Source: Methanoregulaceae archaeon
Lineage (GTDB): Archaea; Halobacteriota; Methanomicrobia; Methanomicrobiales; Methanospirillaceae
Length of the DNA stretch: 7,378 nucleotides
NCBI GenBank assembly: GCA_019695435.1
Contig: JACTVF010000115.1
Location: 1 to 7,378, forward strand
Direction of reading: 5' to 3'
Positions 1 through 4,875 of the stretch are shown one piece after another. Within the stretch, counting starts at the first letter, position 1, and every line of letters begins with the position of its first letter. The position numbers and the translations under genes were made by a program. Below the pieces are notes generated by a model. That model was not told the origin of the DNA and made no database searches. It saw only the letters and a list, made by a program, of their open reading frames with translations.

Positions 1-218
1 GGGTGCTTGAGGACAAGAAGTACCCGGGGAAGTTCGCCAAAGCCTGGGACATGATAGCCCATGCGGGACTGTCTGTAGACCGAGTGCGGCACCAAACTGA
101 CGAGGAGGGGATCTGGCTGCCGATAAGCAAGGTCAAGAAGGTCGGGATGGGCACCGTAGTCGGCTTCGAGACCACCAATCACCTGATAATCTGCCAGGAG
201 GGCCTTCTCACGCACAAC
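1..218 (+). other. C-terminal segment of an intein, inserted in the P-loop
   Basis: The last part of the segment reads VVGFETTNHLIICQEGLLTHN and is followed by Ser. This matches the intein C-terminal blocks: a block F-like stretch containing NH, then hydrophobic residues, then the terminal His-Asn pair and a nucleophilic +1 residue (Ser). The Asn codon is 216-218 and the +1 Ser codon 219-221. Splicing would join upstream sequence to SGKS and rebuild a GxxGSGKS-type Walker A. P-loops of DNA-handling ATPases are a known favoured insertion site for inteins. The N-terminal splicing domain and any homing endonuclease domain lie outside the window, so whether it is a mini-intein cannot be seen. Confidence 0.85.
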
Positions 219-1310
219 TCCGGGAAATCGGCCCTCGGGGAGAACATCATGTACAACTATGTCAGGAACGGCTCCACGGCTTACGACTTCTACGCGGCCA
301 ACGACAACGAGTCACTGGTGGCCCTCAACAGCCCCTACAAAGATGCCGTATGGCTCGTCCACGACGACTCGATAAACCTCAACTGCAACTACAACACCAT
401 CAAGGCTTCCGACCTGTTCCCGCAGAAGGGACCCGGGCAGCGCATCTACATCACCAACAAGCGGTTCTACAAGACCGAGAGCCAGCAGTTCGGGCAGCTC
501 CTCAGGTTCACCAAGAGGGCCCAGGAGAGGGACGACTTCAACAGGATAGACCTCATGTTCATCAGGGAGGCCCAGAAGTACATCTCGAGCCAGACCAAGT
601 CGAACCAGGCCCGCAACAAGAAGGAGGCAGGGGAGAACTTCACCGACTTCAACGAGGGCATGGTCCACCACGGGTTCGCCATCATCCTGGACGCCCAGAG
701 GCAGATGGAAATATCGAAATCCGTCCGCGAGCTCACGAAGTTCTGGTACCTCAAGAACATGGGCCGCATGGAGATCCCCTCGGAGATTCACTGGATATAC
801 TCCGACAACACCGTCGATTTCGACCTGAACAGCCTCAGGCACCTCGAGCCGGACCAGTTCCTCATCCTGACCGACCACAACAGCATAGGGCTCGGCACCT
901 TCGAGATGCCCGACTGGCACATCCACAGGGGCTCGGGGCTCCTCCATTCTCTAGGGATCCATCCCGTCGACAAGGACACCGGCAGGGAGATCAACGTGGA
1001 GGAGGAGGAAAAGGCCGAAGGCTTAGACCACTCCAAGAAGGCCAACAGCCCCGAAAGCGTGACCCAGGGCCGCTCCACCATAAACTTCTCGCTGACAGCG
1101 CAGCAGAGGACGGACGGCAGGAAGGTCACTACGCCGGAGCAGGACATGGCGATAATGAGCTGGTACAAGGAGGGCATAGGCCCCATGAAGATATACGAGA
1201 AGCTGGTCGAGCAGGGCTGGGCGGGCTCGCTGAACACCGTGGCGGGCAGGCTCAGGACCGTAAGGGCGAAGCTGGCCGCGGAGAAGGCTCAGACACCGGA
1301 ACCGAGCTGA
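3..1310 (+). CDS. FtsK/HerA-superfamily ATPase, intein-containing, 5' partial
   Basis: The reading frame is open at the left edge, so the true start lies upstream; residues here count from the GTG at base 3. Residues 1-72 are the C-terminal end of an intein. The host protein resumes at S73-GKS, the second half of a Walker A motif. A Walker B-like stretch DLMFIREAQ lies at 183-191, with Arg where Asp is usual before the Glu. A hydrophobic strand ending in AQR (231-233), then SKSVREL (239-244), resembles the sensor Gln and arginine-finger region of HerA/FtsK/VirD4-type motors. After an acidic linker (about 332-345), residues 376-424 look like a helix-turn-helix domain. Such ATPases pump or package DNA; a viral packaging or plasmid transfer role is inferred from the small-gene context. 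An alternative Walker B candidate is VWLVHDDS at 116-123. The 3' end overlaps the convergent gene by 22 nt. I am fairly sure of a P-loop motor and less sure of the subfamily. Confidence 0.75.
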   Translation: MLEDKKYPGKFAKAWDMIAHAGLSVDRVRHQTDEEGIWLPISKVKKVGMGTVVGFETTNHLIICQEGLLTHNSGKSALGENIMYNYVRNGSTAYDFYAANDNESLVALNSPYKDAVWLVHDDSINLNCNYNTIKASDLFPQKGPGQRIYITNKRFYKTESQQFGQLLRFTKRAQERDDFNRIDLMFIREAQKYISSQTKSNQARNKKEAGENFTDFNEGMVHHGFAIILDAQRQMEISKSVRELTKFWYLKNMGRMEIPSEIHWIYSDNTVDFDLNSLRHLEPDQFLILTDHNSIGLGTFEMPDWHIHRGSGLLHSLGIHPVDKDTGREINVEEEEKAEGLDHSKKANSPESVTQGRSTINFSLTAQQRTDGRKVTTPEQDMAIMSWYKEGIGPMKIYEKLVEQGWAGSLNTVAGRLRTVRAKLAAEKAQTPEPS

Positions 1311-1723
1311 CCCGCGTTCTCGATGACCTTTCTGAAGGTCTGGCACACGGCGCTCATATTGGTCGGGTCGTTGCATCCGTTCAAGGAAGCTAAACTGCTC
1401 TGGATGCTGGTCAAAACAGCGACCCCAATGATGACGACCAAGACGACGATCGCGGCAGTTATGATTAGGAAGACCAGACTGAACTCAGAGAAGGTCCATC
1501 TCGTATCCGCAGGTCTCTCGACCGAATCCCAGAAAGCGGTCCATCGGTTGCCGAACCACAGGTCATACTTGCGCTCAGGCAGAAGATACCATCGGTCGGA
1601 CTCTTCGATAGCGGCTGCAATCATCTCCTTCTTCCATCCCAGCAGCATCGGGATCACCCAGATGGCTCCAAAAGTCGCGGCCAATATCACGACAAGGTAA
1701 GACAGGTTGATGAGCGGACTCAT
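1289..1723 (-). CDS. two-helix membrane protein, unknown function
   Basis: A 144-residue protein with two clear hydrophobic segments, about 8-29 and 82-106. They are joined by a hydrophilic stretch rich in Trp, Arg and Glu (30-80), and a C-terminal tail contains Cys117 and Cys127. It ends the minus-strand operon: its ATG overlaps the TGA of the preceding gene (ATGA), so translational coupling is likely. A GGTGA lies about 10 nt upstream. Its 3' end overlaps the convergent ATPase gene by 22 nt. I do not recognise a family. It could be a virion-membrane or envelope protein; this is inference from context only. Confidence 0.7.
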   Translation of the reverse strand: MSPLINLSYLVVILAATFGAIWVIPMLLGWKKEMIAAAIEESDRWYLLPERKYDLWFGNRWTAFWDSVERPADTRWTFSEFSLVFLIITAAIVVLVVIIGVAVLTSIQSSLASLNGCNDPTNMSAVCQTFRKVIENAGQLGSGV

Positions 1724-1869
1724 ATTTTAGCCGTCACCATTTCCGCCACCTTCCTAATGGCCGAGGAGGGATTCCTTGCCAACACGGTAAGCGGGGAAAA
1801 CTCATACAGTTCGATGACTTCCCGGCCCTCAAGGACCTCATACATGATTCGGACCTTGATTTTGCGCAT
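1720..1869 (-). CDS. small hypothetical protein (49 aa)
   Basis: Reads MRKIKVRIMYEVLEGREVIE and continues through a Pro/Leu-rich middle to a short C-terminal helix (SSAIRKVAEMV). It begins like an alternating beta-strand protein. Two in-frame ATGs exist, at 1875 and 1869. I chose 1869 because the GAGAGG at 1881-1876 is 6 nt from it but directly touches the ATG at 1875. The upstream gene stops at 1880, inside that Shine-Dalgarno, and the TGA overlaps the next ATG. The tight packing on both sides and sensible codon use argue for a real gene. No family recognised. Confidence 0.6.
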   Translation of the reverse strand: MRKIKVRIMYEVLEGREVIELYEFSPLTVLARNPSSAIRKVAEMVTAKI

Positions 1870-1879
1870 CTTCATCCTC

Positions 1880-2056
1880 TCAGACACCCGAATCCGTGAG
1901 CTCGACCAGCCGCTCAGACATCGGCAGCGGGCCGTAGTTCTTCTTCACGAACACAATCAGCTTCCAGAAGGCGTCAGCCTCGTCCCCGGACCGGGCCTCG
2001 AACTTTGCCAGGAGCATCGCATCGAGCAGCTTCAAGAGCCTTTCATCACGGCTCAT
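1880..2056 (-). CDS. small acidic-basic hypothetical protein (58 aa)
   Basis: Begins MSRDERLLKLLDAMLLAKFE and ends near MSERLVELTDSGV. The first 20 residues and residues 27-40 (AFWKLIVFVKKN) look like amphipathic helices, suggesting a small helical, perhaps dimeric, protein. The ATG lies 1 nt after the stop of the AbrB-like gene, so it is the second gene of the minus-strand operon. Small helical partners commonly follow AbrB-type regulators in toxin-antitoxin loci, but I see no toxin family signature here, so no function is assigned. Confidence 0.65.
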   Translation of the reverse strand: MSRDERLLKLLDAMLLAKFEARSGDEADAFWKLIVFVKKNYGPLPMSERLVELTDSGV

Positions 2057-2057
2057 C

Positions 2058-2240
2058 TCACACGCCCCGCCCCGACTTGTCCATCTTCCTCACTATCAGC
2101 ACCTTCTCTCCAGCGACGATGTCGATCTCCCATTCAAGAAGGTCCCCCGCGTTCAGCTTCAGCATCTCGACCGTGAACTTCGGAAGGGTGCTCTCGAGCG
2201 TGTAGGCCCTTCCCCTGCGGATGACGGTGGCGTTTGCCAT
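2058..2240 (-). CDS. AbrB/SpoVT-like transcription regulator (60 aa)
   Basis: The sequence starts MANATVIRRGRAYTLESTLP and continues KFTVEMLKLNAGDLLEWEID, then IVAGEKVLIVRKMD. This is the swapped-hairpin layout: a short strand, an Arg-rich stretch, a helix, the Leu-x-x-Gly-Asp-Leu/hydrophobic-x-Trp/Phe motif (LNAGDLLEWEI), and a last strand VLIVRK. Such proteins bind DNA as dimers and are repressors or antitoxins. I chose the ATG at 2240 rather than a longer upstream frame because a TATA box lies about 27 nt before it, giving a leaderless mRNA, and because the extension would run across the divergent HNH gene. It is the first gene of its operon and probably regulates itself. Confidence 0.75.
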   Translation of the reverse strand: MANATVIRRGRAYTLESTLPKFTVEMLKLNAGDLLEWEIDIVAGEKVLIVRKMDKSGRGV

Positions 2241-2261
2241 TGACCGATGATAAGGATAAGT

Positions 2262-2280
2262 AGTATTAAAGCTAATGCTA
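2262..2280 (-). promoter_or_regulatory. leaderless promoter of the AbrB operon with TAGCATTAG element
   Basis: On the minus strand, TAGCATTAG (2280-2272) is followed after one base by TTTAATA (2270-2264), an archaeal TATA box centred about 27 nt before the ATG at 2240. Transcription would start at or next to the start codon, and no Shine-Dalgarno is present. The TAGCATTAG lies where the TFB recognition element normally sits. The same arrangement recurs at 5646-5662. Confidence 0.6.
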
Positions 2281-2287
2281 AGGAGGG
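2281..2287 (+). promoter_or_regulatory. strong Shine-Dalgarno of the HNH gene
   Basis: AGGAGGG lies 7 nt before the ATG at 2295. It fixes that start and shows that this gene, unlike its divergent neighbour, is translated from a leadered mRNA. No TATA box at the right distance upstream is obvious. Confidence 0.65.
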
Positions 2288-2294
2288 ATAAGAA

Positions 2295-2867
2295 ATGCCT
2301 TATGCAAAGTGGATGACAAAAGAGCAAAGAAGTGCTGCTGATGCTATCAAGTACGCAAACAGGACTGACATTGAAATCGCTGAAGATGCCAGAATGATGA
2401 AAGAGTACAGCGAGACGCACAAAGAAGAGCTGCGTCAGCGAGATCACGCGGACTACCTTGCGCGTCGGGATGAGATTTTGGCTAATGCGAAGGTGAAAAG
2501 GGTAAACAGGACTGCTGTTGAACTGGCTGAGGATGCGCGGACACGCCATGAGTACAATCAAACCCACAAGGCTCAATCGCGCAGAAGAGTCACTAAATGG
2601 CACCAGAGACAGAAGCTGATTGTCATCGACCACTACACCGAGGGCAAAAGAACCTGTACAAGGTGCGGTTTCTCAGACTTGCGGGCGTTGAGCGTTGAGC
2701 ACATCAAAGGGGGAGGGAACAAACACAGAAAAGCCATCCAGGGCAAAATCGACTTGTATCGATGGGTGATAACGAATAACTTTCCTAAGGACCTCGCGAT
2801 TCTCTGCATGAACTGCCAATTCATAAGAAAGCACTCAAAAATAGTTAATGCCAAGGCATTAGTTTGA
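2295..2867 (+). CDS. HNH-family endonuclease, probably free-standing mobile gene
   Basis: A 190-residue protein. The C-terminal half carries a zinc-ribbon HNH core: CTRC (121-124), the catalytic-type EHIKGGGNKHRK (135-146), and LYRWVITNNFP (154-164) leading to CMNC (171-174). This is the pattern of the phage-type HNH nucleases that usually read DHI-x-GGG-xx-HR and end LCxNC; here Glu replaces the usual Asp before the key His. The N-terminal half is basic and helical and contains a duplication: residues 22-49 and 71-98 both begin NRT, contain AEDAR and ETHK/QTHK, and end RQR/RRR. That could be a modular DNA-binding region. The gene is clearly AT-richer than its neighbours, suggesting separate acquisition, and sits between two divergently oriented units. 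It probably nicks or cuts DNA, as homing nucleases do. Confidence 0.8.
   Translation: MPYAKWMTKEQRSAADAIKYANRTDIEIAEDARMMKEYSETHKEELRQRDHADYLARRDEILANAKVKRVNRTAVELAEDARTRHEYNQTHKAQSRRRVTKWHQRQKLIVIDHYTEGKRTCTRCGFSDLRALSVEHIKGGGNKHRKAIQGKIDLYRWVITNNFPKDLAILCMNCQFIRKHSKIVNAKALV
2846..2861. repeat. perfect inverted repeat TAATGCC-AA-GGCATTA
   Basis: Two 7-bp arms separated by AA, lying over the last codons of the HNH gene. The right arm extended by one base gives GCATTAG, most of the TAGCATTAG element found in two promoters of this window. It could be an operator for the next promoter or part of a 3' end hairpin. Confidence 0.4.
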
Positions 2868-2869
2868 TT

Positions 2870-2895
2870 GTTAGCTAACCTAAATAGATATAAGT
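2870..2895 (+). promoter_or_regulatory. promoter of the amber-containing membrane-protein gene, with palindrome
   Basis: The perfect 10-bp palindrome GTTAGCTAAC (2870-2879) is followed by an AT-rich stretch with the TATA-like GATATAAG (2888-2895). A start about 26 nt downstream of that box falls near 2917, just before the ATG at 2922, which has no Shine-Dalgarno. This gives a near-leaderless mRNA. The palindrome would be well placed for a dimeric repressor. Confidence 0.45.
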
Positions 2896-2921
2896 AAAAA
2901 TGGAAAAGCGCAACTTCGCAA

Positions 2922-3242
2922 ATGAACTTTCGTAAGTTCGGAAAGCGGTCCGGCCTCGGCCCCGTCGAAGGCGTTCTGACCATCGTAAAGTAGCATCAGC
3001 TACGCGAAGTTGTCGGAGCGCTTCTGGCGGTCGCGCCGTTTGTCATCGGAGCATTGCAAAACGGTCTGAACACATCTGGTCTGCCAGCTGCCGCCGACGT
3101 TTCGATCGGCAATGTGTTCACCCAAATTTACAATGCGCTGGGGATCTTGCCACTTGTGCTGGTCATACTAGCACTGGTCATCATCCTCTCGGCCATCTTC
3201 CTCCTGGTGCCAAGACGCGGCGGAATGGGCGAAGCCGTCTAA
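2922..3242 (+). CDS. small two-helix hydrophobic protein (coat-type or pilin-like?) with in-frame TAG
   Basis: From the ATG at 2922 the frame reads MNFRKFGKRSGLGPVEGVLT-IVK, then TAG at 2991-2993. It continues in the same frame for 82 more codons to TAA, with two hydrophobic stretches (residues about 29-47 and 72-96) and a basic end VPRRGG. Past the TAG there is no ATG, GTG or TTG until the TTG at 3054, which would discard the first hydrophobic segment. A conservative annotation is therefore 3054-3242 (62 aa). Two hydrophobic helices joined by a short polar link after a basic N-terminus resemble small major coat proteins of archaeal spindle-shaped viruses. The GLGPVEGVL stretch also recalls archaeal pilin signal peptides. 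Both are resemblances only. TAG readthrough, amber suppression, a recent nonsense mutation or a sequence error remain open. TAG is used as an apparent true stop at 3782, 4873 and 5300. Confidence 0.5.
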
Positions 3243-3365
3243 TCGAAGGTGGAGTGCAGCAATGCTCTCCTCTTCCTCCCTTTTTAGGAGCGAATCATAG
3301 TTGTCAGGCAGGTTGCAGTTCGCGCACAGCGTCTGCCATCCCTCAGGGAACCCTTGGGCCCTCAT
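3243..3365 (-). pseudogene. C-terminal remnant of an HNH endonuclease, antisense
   Basis: The minus strand reads RAQGFPEGWQTLCANCNL, followed by a Lys/Glu-rich tail. GFPEGWQTLCANCN is a close match to the last conserved block of phage-type HNH nucleases (a GFP-x-G-x-Q-x-LC-x-NCN pattern as I know the family). No matching N-terminal part (the first CxxC and the D/E-H-I-x-GGG block) is found upstream on this strand. On the other side the frame runs on into the antisense of the membrane-protein gene without its own stop. I read it as a small leftover of an HNH gene distinct from the intact one at 2295. Confidence 0.5.
3251..3285 (+). terminator. possible hairpin/T-tract terminator or attenuator
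   Basis: GGAGTGC (3251-3257) can pair with GCTCTCC (3264-3270) with one mismatch around the loop AGCAAT. A pyrimidine-rich run ending in TTTTT (3281-3285) follows. It lies just after the stop at 3242 and before the tiny-gene train, so it may end or attenuate the preceding transcript. The segment also overlaps the antisense HNH remnant, so it could be incidental. Confidence 0.35.
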
Positions 3366-3498
3366 AATCGGCCTTGCGGTCGGCGCGGCCATCGTCGGCT
3401 CGGTCTACCACTGCTGCGGCCATGAATACAGGTCCGAGGCTGCTTATCGGAGGCATCGGGCCAAGGCCCACAGGATAGTGCCGGAGGTGCGCTGGTGA
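3301..3498 (+). CDS. membrane segment plus C2H2-like zinc-finger protein, start uncertain
   Basis: The convincing part is residues about 19-65: a hydrophobic segment WALIIGLAVGAAIVGSVY, then CC followed by x12-H-x4-H (CGHEYRSEAAYRRHRAKAH). This has the second-Cys-to-His spacing of a classical C2H2 finger, but the first Cys is adjacent rather than three residues before. The only starts in frame are TTG at 3301 (AGGAG 10 nt upstream) and TTG at 3313. The first roughly 18 codons lie antisense to the HNH remnant and probably are not the original N-terminus, so the gene may have lost its 5' end. It overlaps the next ATG by one base (TGATG). Confidence 0.5.
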   Translation: MSGRLQFAHSVCHPSGNPWALIIGLAVGAAIVGSVYHCCGHEYRSEAAYRRHRAKAHRIVPEVRW

Positions 3499-3635
3499 TG
3501 GCAAAGAAGAAGGCGATAAAGGGCGTGTACGTCCCTCCGAACGCTGTCCCCAAGATGGACGGCTTCGCGGCCTACATGAGGAAGAAGGGCGAATCAGAGT
3601 CGTTCATCGAGAAGATGTTCGAGGATGATTCCTGA
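3498..3635 (+). CDS. tiny basic protein MAKKKAIKGV... (45 aa)
   Basis: The ATG overlaps the previous stop (TGATG) and has a strong GGAGGTG 8 nt upstream (3483-3489), which makes translation convincing. The protein has a Lys-rich start, a YVPPNAVPKM proline stretch, then a short helix-prone end SFIEKMFEDD. No family is recognised. Its first five residues (MAKKK) are identical to those of the next gene, and its stop overlaps that gene's ATG. A nucleic-acid-binding or structural role is possible but not shown. Confidence 0.65.
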   Translation: MAKKKAIKGVYVPPNAVPKMDGFAAYMRKKGESESFIEKMFEDDS

Positions 3636-3784
3636 TGGCTAAGAAGAAATCCACAGAGGGCGGGTGGGAGTTCTACCATTTCGACCCCGTGGCGATGGAC
3701 CAGAGGCTCAACACGAACGCCTTCCAGCAGGTGGGCAACCAGGTCCTGAAGGACGAGATCAAGCGCGGGAAGAGGAAGAAGTAG
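3635..3784 (+). CDS. tiny basic protein MAKKKSTEGG... (49 aa)
   Basis: Starts MAKKKSTEGGWEFYHFDPVA and ends with a strongly basic tail EIKRGKRKK before TAG. The ATG shares one base with the upstream stop (TGATG), so translation is probably coupled. The middle (NTNAFQQVGNQVLKDEI) looks helical. No family recognised. The polybasic tail would suit DNA, RNA or membrane-surface contact. Confidence 0.65.
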   Translation: MAKKKSTEGGWEFYHFDPVAMDQRLNTNAFQQVGNQVLKDEIKRGKRKK

Positions 3785-3785
3785 C

Positions 3786-3959
3786 ATGGTGAACAAGAAG
3801 GCCAGGGCCATCCAGCAGCACCTCTACAAGTACGGGGCCGCGAGGACCGAGCTCCCGAAGTTCCAGGCAGAGTACGGCAGGGAGCATGGGAAGTACGTCT
3901 ACGGGGCTGTCATCGGAATCGTAAAGCGCGAGCAGCAGGCGAAACGGGGGAGAAGGTAA
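3786..3959 (+). CDS. tiny basic protein (57 aa)
   Basis: Begins 1 nt after the upstream TAG. It reads MVNKKARAIQQHLYKYGAAR and continues with a helical, Tyr-rich stretch (GREHGKYVYGAVIGIVKREQ) to a polybasic end AKRGRR. The aromatic and basic residue pattern suggests a small helical nucleic-acid-binding fold, but no known family is recognised. It is a member of the tiny-gene train. Confidence 0.65.
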   Translation: MVNKKARAIQQHLYKYGAARTELPKFQAEYGREHGKYVYGAVIGIVKREQQAKRGRR

Positions 3960-3960
3960 A

Positions 3961-4089
3961 ATGGGGTACAGGCTCGAGTTGAAAGTGGGAAACAGGATAG
4001 TCTACAGCCACAGCTATCCGTCCGAGAAGAAGGCGAAGGCTGCCATAGGTCGCACTAGGGGCGCGACAGGAAAAGTGATTCGATCATGA
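3961..4089 (+). CDS. tiny basic protein (42 aa)
   Basis: Begins 1 nt after the upstream TAA and its TGA overlaps the next ATG (ATGA). The sequence MGYRLELKVGNRIVYSHSYP suggests a beta-hairpin of two short strands, followed by SEKKAKAAIG, a short basic helix. This beta-hairpin plus helix layout occurs in small DNA-binding domains, but 42 residues is too little to name one. Function unknown. Confidence 0.6.
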   Translation: MGYRLELKVGNRIVYSHSYPSEKKAKAAIGRTRGATGKVIRS

Positions 4090-4205
4090 CCCTGAAGAAG
4101 AAACAGGCCGCCATCAAGGGCTACGCGACGGAGCTGAAACGCGAGGCGCGGGACATCGCGTCGGGCTATCAAGCGAAGCGGCTGCTGAAGAGAGTGAGAA
4201 GTTGA
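4086..4205 (+). CDS. tiny basic helical protein (39 aa)
   Basis: Overlaps genes on both sides by 4 nt (ATGA upstream, TTGA downstream). The sequence MTLKKKQAAIKGYATELKRE continues ARDIASGYQAKRLLKRVRS. It is almost entirely helix-prone and highly basic, an amphipathic rod. It may bind nucleic acid or assemble with the larger basic coiled-coil protein encoded next. No family recognised. Confidence 0.6.
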   Translation: MTLKKKQAAIKGYATELKREARDIASGYQAKRLLKRVRS

Positions 4206-4747
4206 GCGAGGAGCCGAAGAAGCCTTCTCTTGCCTCCAGGGCAGGAGGGGCCTTCGGGAAGGTCAAGAAGAGGGTCATCCCGGTCCGAAACGTGGTCATC
4301 CAGAAGAAATCTCAGGCCATCTCAAGCATCAAGCGCGAGGCGAGCAATTATGCCGCGGCGAGACGGGAGGAAGAGAGAATCAAACAGGAAAGGGCGCGGC
4401 ACGTTAGAGGCATAGTGCGCGAAGAGAACCGGGTCGCTGAAGAGGCTTACCTGCAGGGAAGGAGGAAAGGGATCCAACAGTCGTATTATCAAGCCGGACG
4501 GGCTGGCGCATCAGCCTATCGGCCCAGGGCCGCTCCAAGGAAGCCTGCATACTCGGTCCCTTCGTACAGCCTGATGGGCGACCTCGGGATCCTCGCTCCA
4601 TCGCCAAAGCCCACGCCTGGAAAGAAGAAAGCCGCTCCGCGGGCTGAGAGGCCATCCATGCTCAACGGGCTCCAAATCGGAGGAGGAGAATCCGAGGTCT
4701 TGGCCTTCATGGGTCCCCGCAAGACGAAAGAGGGGCTGTGGCTATGA
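4202..4747 (+). CDS. basic coiled-coil protein (181 aa), possible virion/nucleoprotein
   Basis: The TTG start overlaps the previous stop (TTGA) and has GAGTGA about 6 nt upstream. Residues 1-40 are basic and Ser/Gly/Val-rich. Residues about 41-93 form a long charged helix (SIKREASNYAAARREEERIK onward) likely to be a coiled coil. Residues 94-160 are Tyr/Ala/Arg/Pro-rich and probably disordered (QSYYQAGRAGASAYRPRAAP), and the end is Gly-rich. It is the largest protein of the tiny-gene train. A structural or DNA-condensing protein would fit, but no homologous family is recognised. Confidence 0.7.
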   Translation: MSEEPKKPSLASRAGGAFGKVKKRVIPVRNVVIQKKSQAISSIKREASNYAAARREEERIKQERARHVRGIVREENRVAEEAYLQGRRKGIQQSYYQAGRAGASAYRPRAAPRKPAYSVPSYSLMGDLGILAPSPKPTPGKKKAAPRAERPSMLNGLQIGGGESEVLAFMGPRKTKEGLWL

Positions 4748-4875
4748 AGTCCCAAAAATGCAAGTGCGGCCACTTTCCCGCTTCCCACTTCGGAGGCTCC
4801 GGCTATTGCTGTGACAACAAGTGCAACGCGGCGGGATATCCGACCTGTATCATGTACCAACCGAGAGGCTATTAG
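4744..4875 (+). CDS. tiny Cys-rich, probably metal-binding protein (43 aa)
   Basis: Six Cys (6, 8, 22, 23, 27, 35) and His10/His15 in 43 residues: KCKCGHFPASHF, then YCCDNKCNAAGYPTC. This suggests a small zinc-stabilised knuckle, or a disulfide-rich peptide if exported, although no signal peptide is present. The ATG overlaps the previous TGA (ATGA). An AGGGG lies 8 nt upstream, and the TAG stop abuts the next ATG. No family recognised. Confidence 0.65.
   Translation: MKSQKCKCGHFPASHFGGSGYCCDNKCNAAGYPTCIMYQPRGY

Noticed and set aside
312..947. Long minus-strand open frame antisense to the ATPase, and a plus-strand one at 350-1393
   Set aside because: Both are shadows of a GC-rich, strongly coded gene; their products are low-complexity (Val/Glu/Leu or Arg/Gly/Pro/Gln) with no motifs and no start signals.
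2241..2633. N-terminal extension of the AbrB-like frame upstream of 2240
   Set aside because: It would run antisense across the HNH gene and through the promoter; the leaderless ATG at 2240 fits the family length.
2991..2999. TAGCATCAG, one mismatch from the shared promoter element
   Set aside because: No TATA box follows it, and it is explained by the hairpin around the in-frame TAG; probably chance.
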